Shown: piece by piece, positions 35,916 through 45,076 of the stretch
How positions within the stretch are numbered: position 1 is the first letter of the stretch
Layout: every line of letters begins with the position of its first letter
NCBI GenBank assembly: GCA_020630975.1
Contig: JAHDID010000013.1
Span: forward strand, 1-64,000
Source of the DNA: Verrucomicrobiota bacterium
GTDB taxonomy: Bacteria; Verrucomicrobiota; Verrucomicrobiia; Verrucomicrobiales; DEV007
Length of the DNA: 64,000 nucleotides
Direction of reading: 5' to 3'
Program-made: the position numbers and the translations under genes
The notes under the pieces: generated by a model
The model's database searches: none
Seen by the model: the letters and a program-made list of their open reading frames with translations, nothing else
Told to the model about the DNA's origin: nothing

Positions 35916-38459
35916 TTAGCCTTTCGAGAGGGTTTCGACTACGGAGAATAGGGCGGGCTTGGCTAGGCCCTGGCGGTCGAAGAAGAGGGGGTGGTTGGTG
36001 CGTTGCCAGGGCCAGTAGTTGAGCCAGCTGTGGCCGTCGTGGAGATTCCAGAAGGAGACGCGGGCGATGGTGTCGCTGTGGGTGTCCATGATCTGGAATA
36101 GCTTGGCATACTCTGCGGCCTGCTGATCGAGGACGTTGGCTGGCACGGTAGGATAGGGATTCCAGCTCTTCATCTCCTCGCGGTGTTTGCCGCCGTCGTA
36201 GTACCAGCGGGCGCGGGTGACGACATCCATATCGAGCTCGGAGAAGACAACTTTCACCCCCAGCTCGTCCATGGCTTTGAGCGCGCGCTCGATGCCCTCG
36301 TAGGGAATCATGCCGTACTCGTAGTGAGCCTGTAGGCCGAGCGCCTCGATGGGACCGCCCTGCTCGCGGACGGATTTGATCAAGCGCACGAGTTTCTCGA
36401 GCTTACCGGGATGATCGCAGCGGTAGTCATTGTAGACCAGCAGTGCATCGGGGTCGGCCTCTTTGGCGTATTGAAAGGCTTTCACGAGAAACTCTTCGCC
36501 GAGTATATTATTCCACTCGATATCGCGGAGGTATTCTTTGTCGCTATCGGCGAGGGCTTCATTCACCACATCCCACATCTTGACCCGACCTTTGTAGCGA
36601 CCGGCTACGGTGTGGATGTGGGTGCGCAGGCGCTCGAGGAGCTTCTCTTTGCTCACGGTCTCTTCGCCATCTTTGAAAAACCAGGCGGGGGTGGTACCGG
36701 GGCGTGCCCAGATCAAGCAATGGCCGACGACATCTAGACCCTCGCGCTCGCAGATCTCTACGAAGCGATCGGCTTTTTCGAAAGTGAACTCACCCTCTAC
36801 CTTCTGCACTTTGGTGGACTTCATGCAGTTCTCCGGAGTGACGATGGTGAAATGCTTTTTCAGCAGCGCCAGATCCTCCGTCGACTCGAGGGTCTTCAGG
36901 CTGGTGCCAACGCCGATGTGAAAGCGATCGCCCACGGCGGCTTTGAGCGCTGGGGTCTCTTCGGGGGTGGGCTTCTTTACGGCGGCTTCTTGCTGCTGCT
37001 TTTGTTGTTTCGGCTTCATGGCATGGTCGATAGCGCTCTTGATGTAGGTCTTCCCCTTTTCGAGAACCTCACTGTACTTCGGATCGTCGATCGAGTTGGT
37101 CTGCTCGCCGGGGTCGACTTTCAGATTGGTGAGCACGCCTGCTGATTGACTGCCATCTTCGCGATGCCACTCGGTGTAGCGGAAGTTTCCAAAGCGCACA
37201 CTGTGGCCCATCTCCTTTCGCGCTGGGTAGGAGGAGTAGGCGTAGTTGCGATGACCCGCCTCGGGATCGGAGAACAGCTTTTTGAAGCTGCGCCCTTGGC
37301 AGTGCTCAGGCGTGGCGATGCCGGTGAGATCGCAGAGTGTCGGGTAGAGATCGATCAGCTCGACGAGACGCTGAGTCTTGGCACCCGATACGCCGCCGGG
37401 CACACGCATGAGCAGCGGCACGCGGGTGTCGACCTCGAGATTGGTGTGCTTGCACCAGCTGGAGTGATCGCCCAGCTTCCAGCCGTGATCGCCCCAGAGG
37501 ACGACGATGGTGTTGTCAGCCAGACCATGTTTGTCGAGCGCATCGAGGAGTTTGCCCAGATTGGCATCGGTGTAGCTGCAGCAGGCGGCGTAGCCGTGGA
37601 GTAAACGCTTGTTGAGCTCGTCGGAGTACTCGAGCGGCTTTTTCGGAAAGATATCGGAGTATTTGGCGATCTCGCCGGGATTCTGGTTGGCCGCGTAGAC
37701 GGGGTAGCCAGGAGGGATGCCTTTGTTGGCCGGCATGGCGAAGTCGTCCCGCTGGTAGAGATCCCAATATTTCTGCGGAGCCACAAAGGGTAAGTGCGGC
37801 TTGGTGAAACCGACCCCAAAGAAGAAAGGCTTGCCCCCCTCCTGCCCCGCCAGCTCGCCGAGCACCTGGGCAGCGCGCTGGGCACGCAGACCATCGGAGT
37901 AGGCAGTATCGGCCACATCCGCACTCTCGGTAGTAGGGCCATTCAGCTTCTCCATCTTCGGATCCGACTTGGCTTTTTCTTTGGCCTCCTTGGCAGCGGC
38001 GATGTTTTCGGGATCTTTGTAGGTGGGAGCACCCTGGTAAAGCCACTGCTGCCAGTTCGACTTATCGACGGCCACGCCATTGGTGCCGTGGTAGATTTTG
38101 CCGAGACCGATGGTCTGGTAGCCCTGAGCACCGAAGTGCTGATTCATGGTGATCAGATCGGGGTGCCGCTCGCGCCAGCCCTCGATGTGGTAGGTCTGCT
38201 CACCAGTCAGAGTCGGGTAGAGACCACCCATGATCGATAAGCGCGAGGCTCCACACACCGCCTGCTGGCAGTAGGCTCGCTGAAACTGCACCCCAGTCTC
38301 GGCCAGGCGATCGAAATTGGGCGTGTGGATATCGACCCCGTAGCTAGCCAACTCGGGGCGCAGATCGTCGACGGCGATGAATAGGACATTGGGGCGATCT
38401 CCAGCAGCAGACACAGCAGCTGCCAAAAACGAGGCAAACAGAATAACCAGTAATCTCAT
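35916..38459 (-). CDS. Secreted sulfatase fused to GH10 endo-beta-1,4-xylanase
   Basis: An 847-residue protein with a signal peptide (LLVILFASFLAAAVSAAG). Residues ~20-480 are an iduronate-2-sulfatase-like arylsulfatase: PNVLFIAVDDLRPE, the formylglycine site CGASR (69-73), VVLWGDHGWKLGDHSSWCKH. A Lys/Gln/Pro linker (~490-505) leads to a GH10 domain (~511-847). The acid/base Glu is in WDVVNEAL (about 634), the nucleophile Glu in VVFSELDMD (about 741), and HCLIWARPGTTPAWF and SFWNLHDGHSW complete the family pattern. GH10 enzymes cleave xylan-type beta-1,4 chains; the sulfatase would remove sulfate esters. Together they fit degradation of a sulfated xylan-like algal polysaccharide, an inference. 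No frameshift joins the domains: one continuous frame. Confidence 0.9.
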   Translation of the reverse strand: MRLLVILFASFLAAAVSAAGDRPNVLFIAVDDLRPELASYGVDIHTPNFDRLAETGVQFQRAYCQQAVCGASRLSIMGGLYPTLTGEQTYHIEGWRERHPDLITMNQHFGAQGYQTIGLGKIYHGTNGVAVDKSNWQQWLYQGAPTYKDPENIAAAKEAKEKAKSDPKMEKLNGPTTESADVADTAYSDGLRAQRAAQVLGELAGQEGGKPFFFGVGFTKPHLPFVAPQKYWDLYQRDDFAMPANKGIPPGYPVYAANQNPGEIAKYSDIFPKKPLEYSDELNKRLLHGYAACCSYTDANLGKLLDALDKHGLADNTIVVLWGDHGWKLGDHSSWCKHTNLEVDTRVPLLMRVPGGVSGAKTQRLVELIDLYPTLCDLTGIATPEHCQGRSFKKLFSDPEAGHRNYAYSSYPARKEMGHSVRFGNFRYTEWHREDGSQSAGVLTNLKVDPGEQTNSIDDPKYSEVLEKGKTYIKSAIDHAMKPKQQKQQQEAAVKKPTPEETPALKAAVGDRFHIGVGTSLKTLESTEDLALLKKHFTIVTPENCMKSTKVQKVEGEFTFEKADRFVEICEREGLDVVGHCLIWARPGTTPAWFFKDGEETVSKEKLLERLRTHIHTVAGRYKGRVKMWDVVNEALADSDKEYLRDIEWNNILGEEFLVKAFQYAKEADPDALLVYNDYRCDHPGKLEKLVRLIKSVREQGGPIEALGLQAHYEYGMIPYEGIERALKAMDELGVKVVFSELDMDVVTRARWYYDGGKHREEMKSWNPYPTVPANVLDQQAAEYAKLFQIMDTHSDTIARVSFWNLHDGHSWLNYWPWQRTNHPLFFDRQGLAKPALFSVVETLSKG

Positions 38460-38646
38460 GATTTGAGCCCTAGATGAAACAGAACAGCGCGCCTAAAAGC
38501 GAGTCCAAATACCGACCTGAATCAGCTAGCACTAAGAAATGGAATAAAAATATCCTATTTTTTAAAAATTATTGTATTTTTAAAAATATTAACTAAATTT
38601 AAAAAGTTTAGCGAGGGGCCAATCCACACCCCTCTATTGTTTCCAG

Positions 38647-40959
38647 ATGATTCGCCGTAACCTAGCTAAATTTAGGATGCTTCACCTACGCAGCCAAGTG
38701 CTCGTGGTGGCGAATATCTTGCTGATCTTCAACTTCGCTTGGGTGGGCTTCATCATCCTCTCCTACGAGATCGATCGACTAGAAGATTTCGTCGAACAAC
38801 AGGTCTGGGAGAAAACCGAGATCGTCGCTGGCCTAGCCAAAAATGCCATGGCAGACGACCAGGTGGAGCCCTTCGTCGAGCGCATTAAAAAAGCGAGTGA
38901 GCTAAGCCGTGGCCTCGTACAGATGCAGCTAAAAGACAACTTCGGCGGGATGGTCTACGAACTCGATTCGCCGAATCTCGCCGAGAATCCGCGCACGATC
39001 GAGCAGCTCATCCAGCTGCACCACGAAGGCACCTACCTCGGCTCTTGCCAGATCCAGTGGAGCTACTGGGAATTCGCCATCCCTCAGGTGAAACGCATGA
39101 TGCGCAACCTCTCGGGCATCTTCCTATTCGGCTGCCTAGTGATGGGTGGCTTCGTCTACTTTATCCAAAAATTTGTCACCTCTCCGCTGGAGTTTCTGGA
39201 CAAAAAGATTCACTCCATCACAGATGATCCCACAGACATCCTGCAGCACGGCGACCTACCGAACCGCGAGGTGCAGAATATCGAAGACAGCCTAGACCAG
39301 ATGGCCGAGGTGATGCAGGAGCGCGCCGAGAAGGACGCCCAGATCAAAGCTGCAGAGGACACCGCCAAGGCTAAGATGGCATTCCTCTCGATGATGAGCC
39401 ACGAGATCCGCACTCCGCTCGGTGCTATGCTAGGCTATGGTCAGCTACTCGCTCAGGGCGAGCATACCGAGGAGCAGCGCGAGCATCTCAACCACATCCT
39501 AAGCAGTGGCGAATTCCTCCTACAGATCATCAACGATATCCTCGACCTCTCTCGTATCGAGACGGAGGGTATCGAGCTGGAGCCACGCCCATTCCTGCCC
39601 AAGCAGATGATCACCGAGCTGATCAATATGGTCCGCCCGATCGCCGATAGTAAAGGGCTGGACCTGGTCCTCGATATCCAGCTCGACGAAAAACAGGCCT
39701 TCATAGGCGATGCTCACCGACTCAAGCAGGTGATGATGAATATCGTCGGCAACGCGATCAAATTCACCGAAACCGGATCGGTAGAGATCGAGCTACAGCT
39801 CATCGATATCGATCCTGCGGCCACTGAGCTACGCTTTGCCATCACCGATACCGGTGTGGGTATGTCCGAAGAGCAGATGGGCCACATTTTCGATCCTTTC
39901 TCGCAGGCGGATAACTCGGTGTCGCGCAAATTCGGCGGCAGTGGCCTAGGCTTGGCTATCTGTAAAAATCTAGTCAATAAAATGGGCGGCGAGATCGAAG
40001 TCGCCAGCGAGCCGGCAGTGGGCTCTACCTTTTCATTCTCGGTAGACGCTCCGACCACAGATGAAGCCCCAGAGTCCTCCTCTCCGCTGAAAACAGGCAC
40101 AGCGCTGTGCAAAGGCGATCCCGAGCCACCGAAAGAGTCGAAAAAGTCTAATCCAGATCTACAGATACTCGTGGCCGAGGACCAGCTGGTGAACCGCCGG
40201 CTGATCAGCAAGGTCTTGACCAATCTAGGCTATGCCGAGCCCATTTTTGCGAAAGATGGTCGCGAATGCGATCACATGCTAAATGACCGTGTCGAGTGCG
40301 ATGTGATCTTTCTCGATGTCCATATGCCTGGTCTAGATGGCACAGACATCGCGCGCAAGATCGTAGCTGGCGACTATGGCAAACGCATCAAGAAAACACC
40401 TGTCGCTATGATGTCTGCCGACCTGATGGCGAAGAAAGAGACTGAAGAAATCGGCATCTCCGACTTTATCAGCAAGCCAGTCGACTTTGAGTGTCTCAAA
40501 GAGTACCTCGACGATATCACTCCAAAAATCCGCAATCTCCATCCACGGAAACCGGAGAAAAAGAATCTACGCATCCTAGTGGTCGATGACCAGCCGGTGA
40601 TTCGAAATCTGATGGACAAATTCCTCTCCAGCTTGGGCTACCAGGCCGACTTCGCTGAGGATGGCGTAGACTGTATCGAAAAACTATCGACCGCTGCACC
40701 GTACGATCTGATGTTCCTCGACCTACGTATGCCGCGCATGGATGGCTTTGCCGTGGCCAAAGAAATTCGCTCTGGTGGCGTCACTGGAGTCCGCGACGAT
40801 CTACCGATCGCGGTGGTATCGGCAGAGATCGTCCCCGAAGAAGATCGAGAGGATCTCGGCGCGGACGACTTCATCCAAAAGCCATTCAGCCTGCATGAGC
40901 TGCGCAGCTTCATCAATAGCATCGAGGCCCCAGACGATTCGCTGGCTCTACCATCCTAG
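38647..40959 (+). CDS. Hybrid histidine kinase, two membrane helices and two receiver domains
   Basis: A 770-residue protein. Membrane helices at about 18-40 and 155-175 flank a ~110-residue extracytoplasmic sensor without a family I recognise. A HAMP-like segment and short coiled coil precede HisKA ([15 protein letters not shown], phospho-His about 252). HATPase_c shows NIVGNAIKFTE, DTGVGMSEEQ and GSGLGLAICKNLV. Two C-terminal receiver domains follow with Asp sites in VIFLDVHMPGLDG and LMFLDLRMPRMDG. No HPt domain is present; the REC-HPt protein at 57452 could serve as partner. Its promoter is in the AT-rich 187-bp gap shared with the divergent sulfatase-xylanase. Confidence 0.92.
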   Translation: MIRRNLAKFRMLHLRSQVLVVANILLIFNFAWVGFIILSYEIDRLEDFVEQQVWEKTEIVAGLAKNAMADDQVEPFVERIKKASELSRGLVQMQLKDNFGGMVYELDSPNLAENPRTIEQLIQLHHEGTYLGSCQIQWSYWEFAIPQVKRMMRNLSGIFLFGCLVMGGFVYFIQKFVTSPLEFLDKKIHSITDDPTDILQHGDLPNREVQNIEDSLDQMAEVMQERAEKDAQIKAAEDTAKAKMAFLSMMSHEIRTPLGAMLGYGQLLAQGEHTEEQREHLNHILSSGEFLLQIINDILDLSRIETEGIELEPRPFLPKQMITELINMVRPIADSKGLDLVLDIQLDEKQAFIGDAHRLKQVMMNIVGNAIKFTETGSVEIELQLIDIDPAATELRFAITDTGVGMSEEQMGHIFDPFSQADNSVSRKFGGSGLGLAICKNLVNKMGGEIEVASEPAVGSTFSFSVDAPTTDEAPESSSPLKTGTALCKGDPEPPKESKKSNPDLQILVAEDQLVNRRLISKVLTNLGYAEPIFAKDGRECDHMLNDRVECDVIFLDVHMPGLDGTDIARKIVAGDYGKRIKKTPVAMMSADLMAKKETEEIGISDFISKPVDFECLKEYLDDITPKIRNLHPRKPEKKNLRILVVDDQPVIRNLMDKFLSSLGYQADFAEDGVDCIEKLSTAAPYDLMFLDLRMPRMDGFAVAKEIRSGGVTGVRDDLPIAVVSAEIVPEEDREDLGADDFIQKPFSLHELRSFINSIEAPDDSLALPS

Positions 40960-40964
40960 CCCGA

Positions 40965-42965
40965 CTACGCTGTCGCCAGCGGCGCCGAACGCACAAAAGG
41001 CGGCACCGAACAACCGATCGCATCAGCGATGGCCCGGATCAGCTCCGCCTCGTGACTCGAGATGATACCATCGGACAGCACCGCTTTACTACAGGCTAGG
41101 AGAAACTCCTTTTTCACAATAGGCGTCGCCGCCTCAAATTTCTCGATCGCCTCGCGGATCGCCACCAGCCCGCAGCTCTCAGGGCCCTGTAGCGATACCG
41201 AGATGCCCCCATCTACCTCACTCAGATGAGCCGCAGCACTAGCAAACGAAGCCTCCATATCTGACTGGCTATCTGGATTGCTAAAAGCGGCTAACGTACT
41301 GACCAGCACACTGGTCTCCTGCTGCAGGTCGGAAATACGCCGGTAGCGGATACGAGTCGGCTTGCGCACGCGGAAGTAAGTATCCAAATGACGGCCAACC
41401 ACTTTCTGCAGGGTAAACTCGAACAAATCTACCATCTCATCGCTGACGATCAGCCCCTCCATGACCTGGCGAAAGCGATGATACTCAGCTGGCGATAGAC
41501 GGCGCAGCGCAGGGATCGAGATATCGACCATAGCCAGCTTCACCGAGGAGTGCAGATGGGCCAGCTCGCCATAGAGCTGCACGACATGCTGATAGGTGTA
41601 GACATCGAGAGCCTGCTCTAGCTGCTGGAGCTCCTGGTCACGCAGTCTCTCATCCTGCGCCAGTAGCAGCGCAAAGATCACAGCCTGGGCTCCTGGCTCA
41701 CTATGCGCCGCCTCCAGCCAGTGCTCGGGCATGTGCTCCAGTATATCGTGACTCAGAGCGATCTGCTCGGCATGGACAGAGCTCATGCTCTCTGCCGCCT
41801 CACTCTCGGAGAGCTGTACAGCCACCTGATCGCCAGCCAGCATCATGCCAGGTATCGGTACGCCGGGGACACCGACTGGTGGGCGATTGGGATTTTCCCT
41901 CTGACCAGCACTTGAGCTATCGGTCTCCGCCGTGATCGGCGGCAGGCTGACTGAGCCATAGTCGCCCCCCCAGTTAGGCAGCAGTCGCTTGATGCGATCT
42001 TTCAGCGGCGGATGCGTCGCAAAAGCATTGCCCGATAGAGCGGTGCCAAAGAACAGGTGACTCGCATCGCGCGCCATCGGGTGCTGGATCTGCGAGCCCT
42101 CGCTCAGAGCACCTATCTTTTTCAGCGCTCCGGCAATGCCATCGGGATTTCTAGTAAACTGGACAGCCGAGGCATCGGCCAAGTACTCACGCTGACGCGA
42201 GATCGACGCCTTGATCAGATTGGCGAAAAACATACCGACATAGCCGATGATGATCAGCCCTATCCCCCCAGCAAAGATAGCCAGCACAGCGCCCCCACCC
42301 TCTCGACTACGACTCCCTCTCGCGTACCAGGTACTGCGCAGGAGCATCTCACCGATCAGTGTGAGAAAGAGGATGCCAAATAGCAGTCCTATGAGGCGCA
42401 TATTCAGCCGCATGTCACCATTCAAGATGTGGGCAAACTCATGAGCGATCACGCCCTGCAGCTCATCGCGAGTCAGCAGTTTCATGCAGCCGCGGGTGAC
42501 CCCGATCACCGCATCGCTCGTCGACCTGCCAGCAGCAAAAGCATTGATCGAGTCCTCGCTATCCATCACATAGACCTCAGGCACAGGGACGCCAGAGGCG
42601 ATCGCCATCTCCTCGACGATATTCAGCAGCCGACTCTCGTGGAAATCGGTCGTATGCACATCCACATGGCGACCACCCAGCTCGTGAGCCACGACTCGAC
42701 CACCGCCCATGAGCTGCATCGACTTGTAGGAAGAAGCCAAGAAAATAGAGCCTCCAGTGAGCCCAGAGGTGATCAACAGTAGCTCAGGCTGCCACAAGTC
42801 GAGCGCGCCGACACTTCCCGGAGATGTCTTCTGCCCGAGAAAGAAGAGTACACCCGTAGCGAGAGCATACACCGCCAAGATGATGCCGATCACCGCGAGG
42901 ATGAAGTAAAACACTAGGACGTGAGAATTCTTCCTAGCTTTCTCCTGATGATCGAAAAAATCCAT
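40965..42965 (-). CDS. M48-family (HtpX-like) membrane metalloprotease with C-terminal extension
   Basis: A 666-residue protein. Two N-terminal membrane helices (about 17-43 and 60-78) precede the M48 catalytic domain. It has the zinc motif VIAHEFAHILNGD (HEFAH at about 175-179), two further helices and REYLADASAVQF supplying the third ligand. Residues ~340-666 form an unusual cytoplasmic extension, Gln/Leu-rich and helical. Its final ~60 residues (KEFLLACSKAVLSDGIISSH, then EAELIRAIADAIGC) resemble a TerB/tellurite-resistance-like helical domain. HtpX-type enzymes degrade damaged membrane proteins. The gene converges on the hybrid kinase gene (5 nt between stops) and follows the hypothetical gene at 42988 by 22 nt, probably in one operon. 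Confidence 0.88.
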   Translation of the reverse strand: MDFFDHQEKARKNSHVLVFYFILAVIGIILAVYALATGVLFFLGQKTSPGSVGALDLWQPELLLITSGLTGGSIFLASSYKSMQLMGGGRVVAHELGGRHVDVHTTDFHESRLLNIVEEMAIASGVPVPEVYVMDSEDSINAFAAGRSTSDAVIGVTRGCMKLLTRDELQGVIAHEFAHILNGDMRLNMRLIGLLFGILFLTLIGEMLLRSTWYARGSRSREGGGAVLAIFAGGIGLIIIGYVGMFFANLIKASISRQREYLADASAVQFTRNPDGIAGALKKIGALSEGSQIQHPMARDASHLFFGTALSGNAFATHPPLKDRIKRLLPNWGGDYGSVSLPPITAETDSSSAGQRENPNRPPVGVPGVPIPGMMLAGDQVAVQLSESEAAESMSSVHAEQIALSHDILEHMPEHWLEAAHSEPGAQAVIFALLLAQDERLRDQELQQLEQALDVYTYQHVVQLYGELAHLHSSVKLAMVDISIPALRRLSPAEYHRFRQVMEGLIVSDEMVDLFEFTLQKVVGRHLDTYFRVRKPTRIRYRRISDLQQETSVLVSTLAAFSNPDSQSDMEASFASAAAHLSEVDGGISVSLQGPESCGLVAIREAIEKFEAATPIVKKEFLLACSKAVLSDGIISSHEAELIRAIADAIGCSVPPFVRSAPLATA

Positions 42966-42987
42966 CGAGACAGATAGCGATAAAAGA

Positions 42988-43962
42988 TTAGCGCATCACA
43001 CGACGAGGATTTTTCAGCAGCCACAGCTCCTCATCCTCGATGACGTGGACCGATGTCTCGTCCTTGATGTTCTTCACCCGCTTACGGATATTTTTCCAGA
43101 TCGTGCGGTGGTAGCCGATACTAGCAGAAAAAAGCGTCAGTAGATCGATGAACTTTTTGTCCTCAGCCAGAGATGGCTCATCCACATGGATGCGCGAATC
43201 GGTGCCTAGGGCGATCAGCTTGCCATCGATCTTGCCGATACGACGCCCCTGCACCTCGATGTGGTAGTCGATCCCCAGAGAGAACCAATATTTCTTCACA
43301 TCGATGTACCACATCTCATCAGTCTTATCATTCAGGTAGGCGAAAGAGAAAACCGCTGGGCGGAAAAAGCGACGGCACTGCTGCACCTGCACCATGTAGT
43401 CGTAACCAGGCAGATTGATCCCAAAGGTGATCAAAGCCTTTCTCGAGCCGATCGACTGATGCACCTCGCGCACCGTCATCTCCTCGAGCGAGCCTTTCCA
43501 GCTGATGTTTTTTCCAGTCGAGCGAAACAGCTTTAGCACCAGGCGAGCCTTATCGACATCCTTATTATCCATGGCCATCATCGAGTCCTCGTCGAGTTTG
43601 GCATTTAGCTCCTCGGTCTGCTCTTTGTTCAGGCGGCCCTTCGCCTTGATACCGGCCTTCAGGTCCTGGCGGCGCTTCTTCTTGATCGCATTCAGAGAGC
43701 GCTCGCGCTCTTCCTTGCTAGGTTTCCAAACATCGGTACGGATACCGATGATGTGCGTCTCATCATTGGTCCCCGCCTCTTTGTCCTTATCATAGATCTG
43801 CCCAGTCAGTTCCATATTCTTGGAAAACTGGCGATCCTCTGCGGACTTTAGCTTAGTGAGTACCTCGATATTGGTGGGGTGCAGCCCGGGAGCCGCCCAC
43901 ATATCGACGAGTCGACTGTAGTTCTTCTGGGTTTCACCTGTCAGTTTGCCTTCGGTAGCCAT
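42988..43962 (-). CDS. Conserved hypothetical protein, possibly LURP-one-like beta-barrel domain
   Basis: A 324-residue soluble protein I do not firmly recognise. The N-terminal half is charged and helical, including KKKRRQDLKAGIKAKGR. The C-terminal half (~150-300) is beta-rich: ALITFGINLPGYDYMVQVQQ, FFRPAVFSFAYLND, then YHIEVQGRRIGKIDGKLIAL. That pattern recalls LURP-one/phospholipid-scramblase-like domains, but this is a weak resemblance. No signal peptide or membrane helix. It lies 22 nt upstream of the M48 protease on the same strand and probably shares its transcript, so a link with membrane quality control is possible. Confidence 0.45.
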   Translation of the reverse strand: MATEGKLTGETQKNYSRLVDMWAAPGLHPTNIEVLTKLKSAEDRQFSKNMELTGQIYDKDKEAGTNDETHIIGIRTDVWKPSKEERERSLNAIKKKRRQDLKAGIKAKGRLNKEQTEELNAKLDEDSMMAMDNKDVDKARLVLKLFRSTGKNISWKGSLEEMTVREVHQSIGSRKALITFGINLPGYDYMVQVQQCRRFFRPAVFSFAYLNDKTDEMWYIDVKKYWFSLGIDYHIEVQGRRIGKIDGKLIALGTDSRIHVDEPSLAEDKKFIDLLTLFSASIGYHRTIWKNIRKRVKNIKDETSVHVIEDEELWLLKNPRRVMR

Positions 43963-44026
43963 AAGCTTAGGAGAGACAAGCTTTTAGCTTTAGTCAAATG
44001 GTTAAGCGATGAGCTGTACTGATGAA

Positions 44027-44395
44027 TCAAGGTTCGAAATAAAGCAGGAATGAGGCTGATGCTCGAACAATGACAAAGAGAAGAGTCAAACCAGACGCCA
44101 GCACTCCAAGCCCGATCATCCCCCAAAAGGAACTGAATGGTCGGACATTAAAGCAACCTAGACATGTGGAAAAAAGGACCATCAAATACAAAACACTGAC
44201 CACAAGACCGAAGACCTTACCAGCACGATACGTCATCCTCCCACCATCGATCCCATTCTCAAAACTCATCTCGGTCCCGATATAGACCATCAGAAACTGG
44301 GCAAGAAACACAATCCCACCCAGACAAAGGGCAATGATTAAGTTTCTAATTTTTTTCGGCTCGGCAAGCCTGTCTCTCTCTAAATGCGGAGGCAT
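44027..44395 (-). CDS. Small three-helix membrane protein, unknown function
   Basis: A protein of 122 residues with three predicted membrane helices (LIIALCLGGIVFLAQFLMVY, VFGLVVSVLYLMVLFSTCLG and MIGLGVLASGLTLLFVIVRA) and a short charged N-terminus. I recognise no family. It lies between the LURP-like hypothetical gene and the nuclease-like gene on the same strand. The gap to its neighbours is short (33 and 64 bp). Confidence 0.5.
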   Translation of the reverse strand: MPPHLERDRLAEPKKIRNLIIALCLGGIVFLAQFLMVYIGTEMSFENGIDGGRMTYRAGKVFGLVVSVLYLMVLFSTCLGCFNVRPFSSFWGMIGLGVLASGLTLLFVIVRASASFLLYFEP

Positions 44396-44428
44396 TGGCG
44401 GATAGGCTTTGTAGCCACAGGCGTTAGA

Positions 44429-44989
44429 TCAGTAAACTCTGGGCGAAAAATCGCCGATACTTTCTAGGCGGAAGATCTCGTCTGCGACATTGGCGAGATA
44501 CCAGCCGTTTTTGATGATCGCCTTCTTGGTATCGGCATCGCCATCGACATAGCAGATCATGCCGTAGATCTTTTTGTCAGCATGCTCAGGGAGGAAGCCT
44601 TTCACACCTGCCATCTTATTCTGCATCTGCTCGATATCGCGAGTGCGGAGTTTGCTTTTGATCTCGACTACTACGGCCTCGTTTTGTGAGTCATTGGTGT
44701 AGCCAAACATATCCAGTTCTTGCTCGTCGCCATTGCGGCGGGTGCGCTGACGAGAGACCACAGTCGTCATGCCGAATTCTTCTTTGAGCACTCGAGCGAT
44801 GGAATTGGCTGCAAAACCTTCGGTAAAACTGCCAAATTTTTCACCAATGCCGCCTAGCTGCTGACCGAGAGCCTTTAGTTTACGATCGGTCTCTTTCATT
44901 TGCCGATCAGTCTCTTTCATTTGCCGATCAGTCTCTTTTTGACTGACAGCTATGCTAGCAACTAGCTCTTTTAGCTCTGTTAATTCCAT
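44429..44989 (-). CDS. DUF3782-like protein with PD-(D/E)XK nuclease fold
   Basis: The ATG at 44989 (MELTELKELVASIAVSQ) is preferred over a TTG at 45001; about 186 residues. The N-terminal third is a coiled coil with the heptad ETDRQMK repeated exactly, then ETDRKLK. The C-terminal part has a PD-(D/E)XK pattern: an Asp in QELDMFGYTND, then AVVVEIKSKL (ExK). Proteins of this layout (DUF3782 family) are common in cyanobacteria and other environmental bacteria, with an unknown or presumed endonuclease role. The repeat is also perfect at DNA level (21 nt at 44900-44940), suggesting recent duplication. Confidence 0.7.
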   Translation of the reverse strand: MELTELKELVASIAVSQKETDRQMKETDRQMKETDRKLKALGQQLGGIGEKFGSFTEGFAANSIARVLKEEFGMTTVVSRQRTRRNGDEQELDMFGYTNDSQNEAVVVEIKSKLRTRDIEQMQNKMAGVKGFLPEHADKKIYGMICYVDGDADTKKAIIKNGWYLANVADEIFRLESIGDFSPRVY

Positions 44990-45076
44990 AACCGTGATCA
45001 AATTAACACGTTATTCCCCCATGGGTCAACTGTTCTGATTGGGCCATTAAGCCATACTATGGTAGCATGTGGCAAA

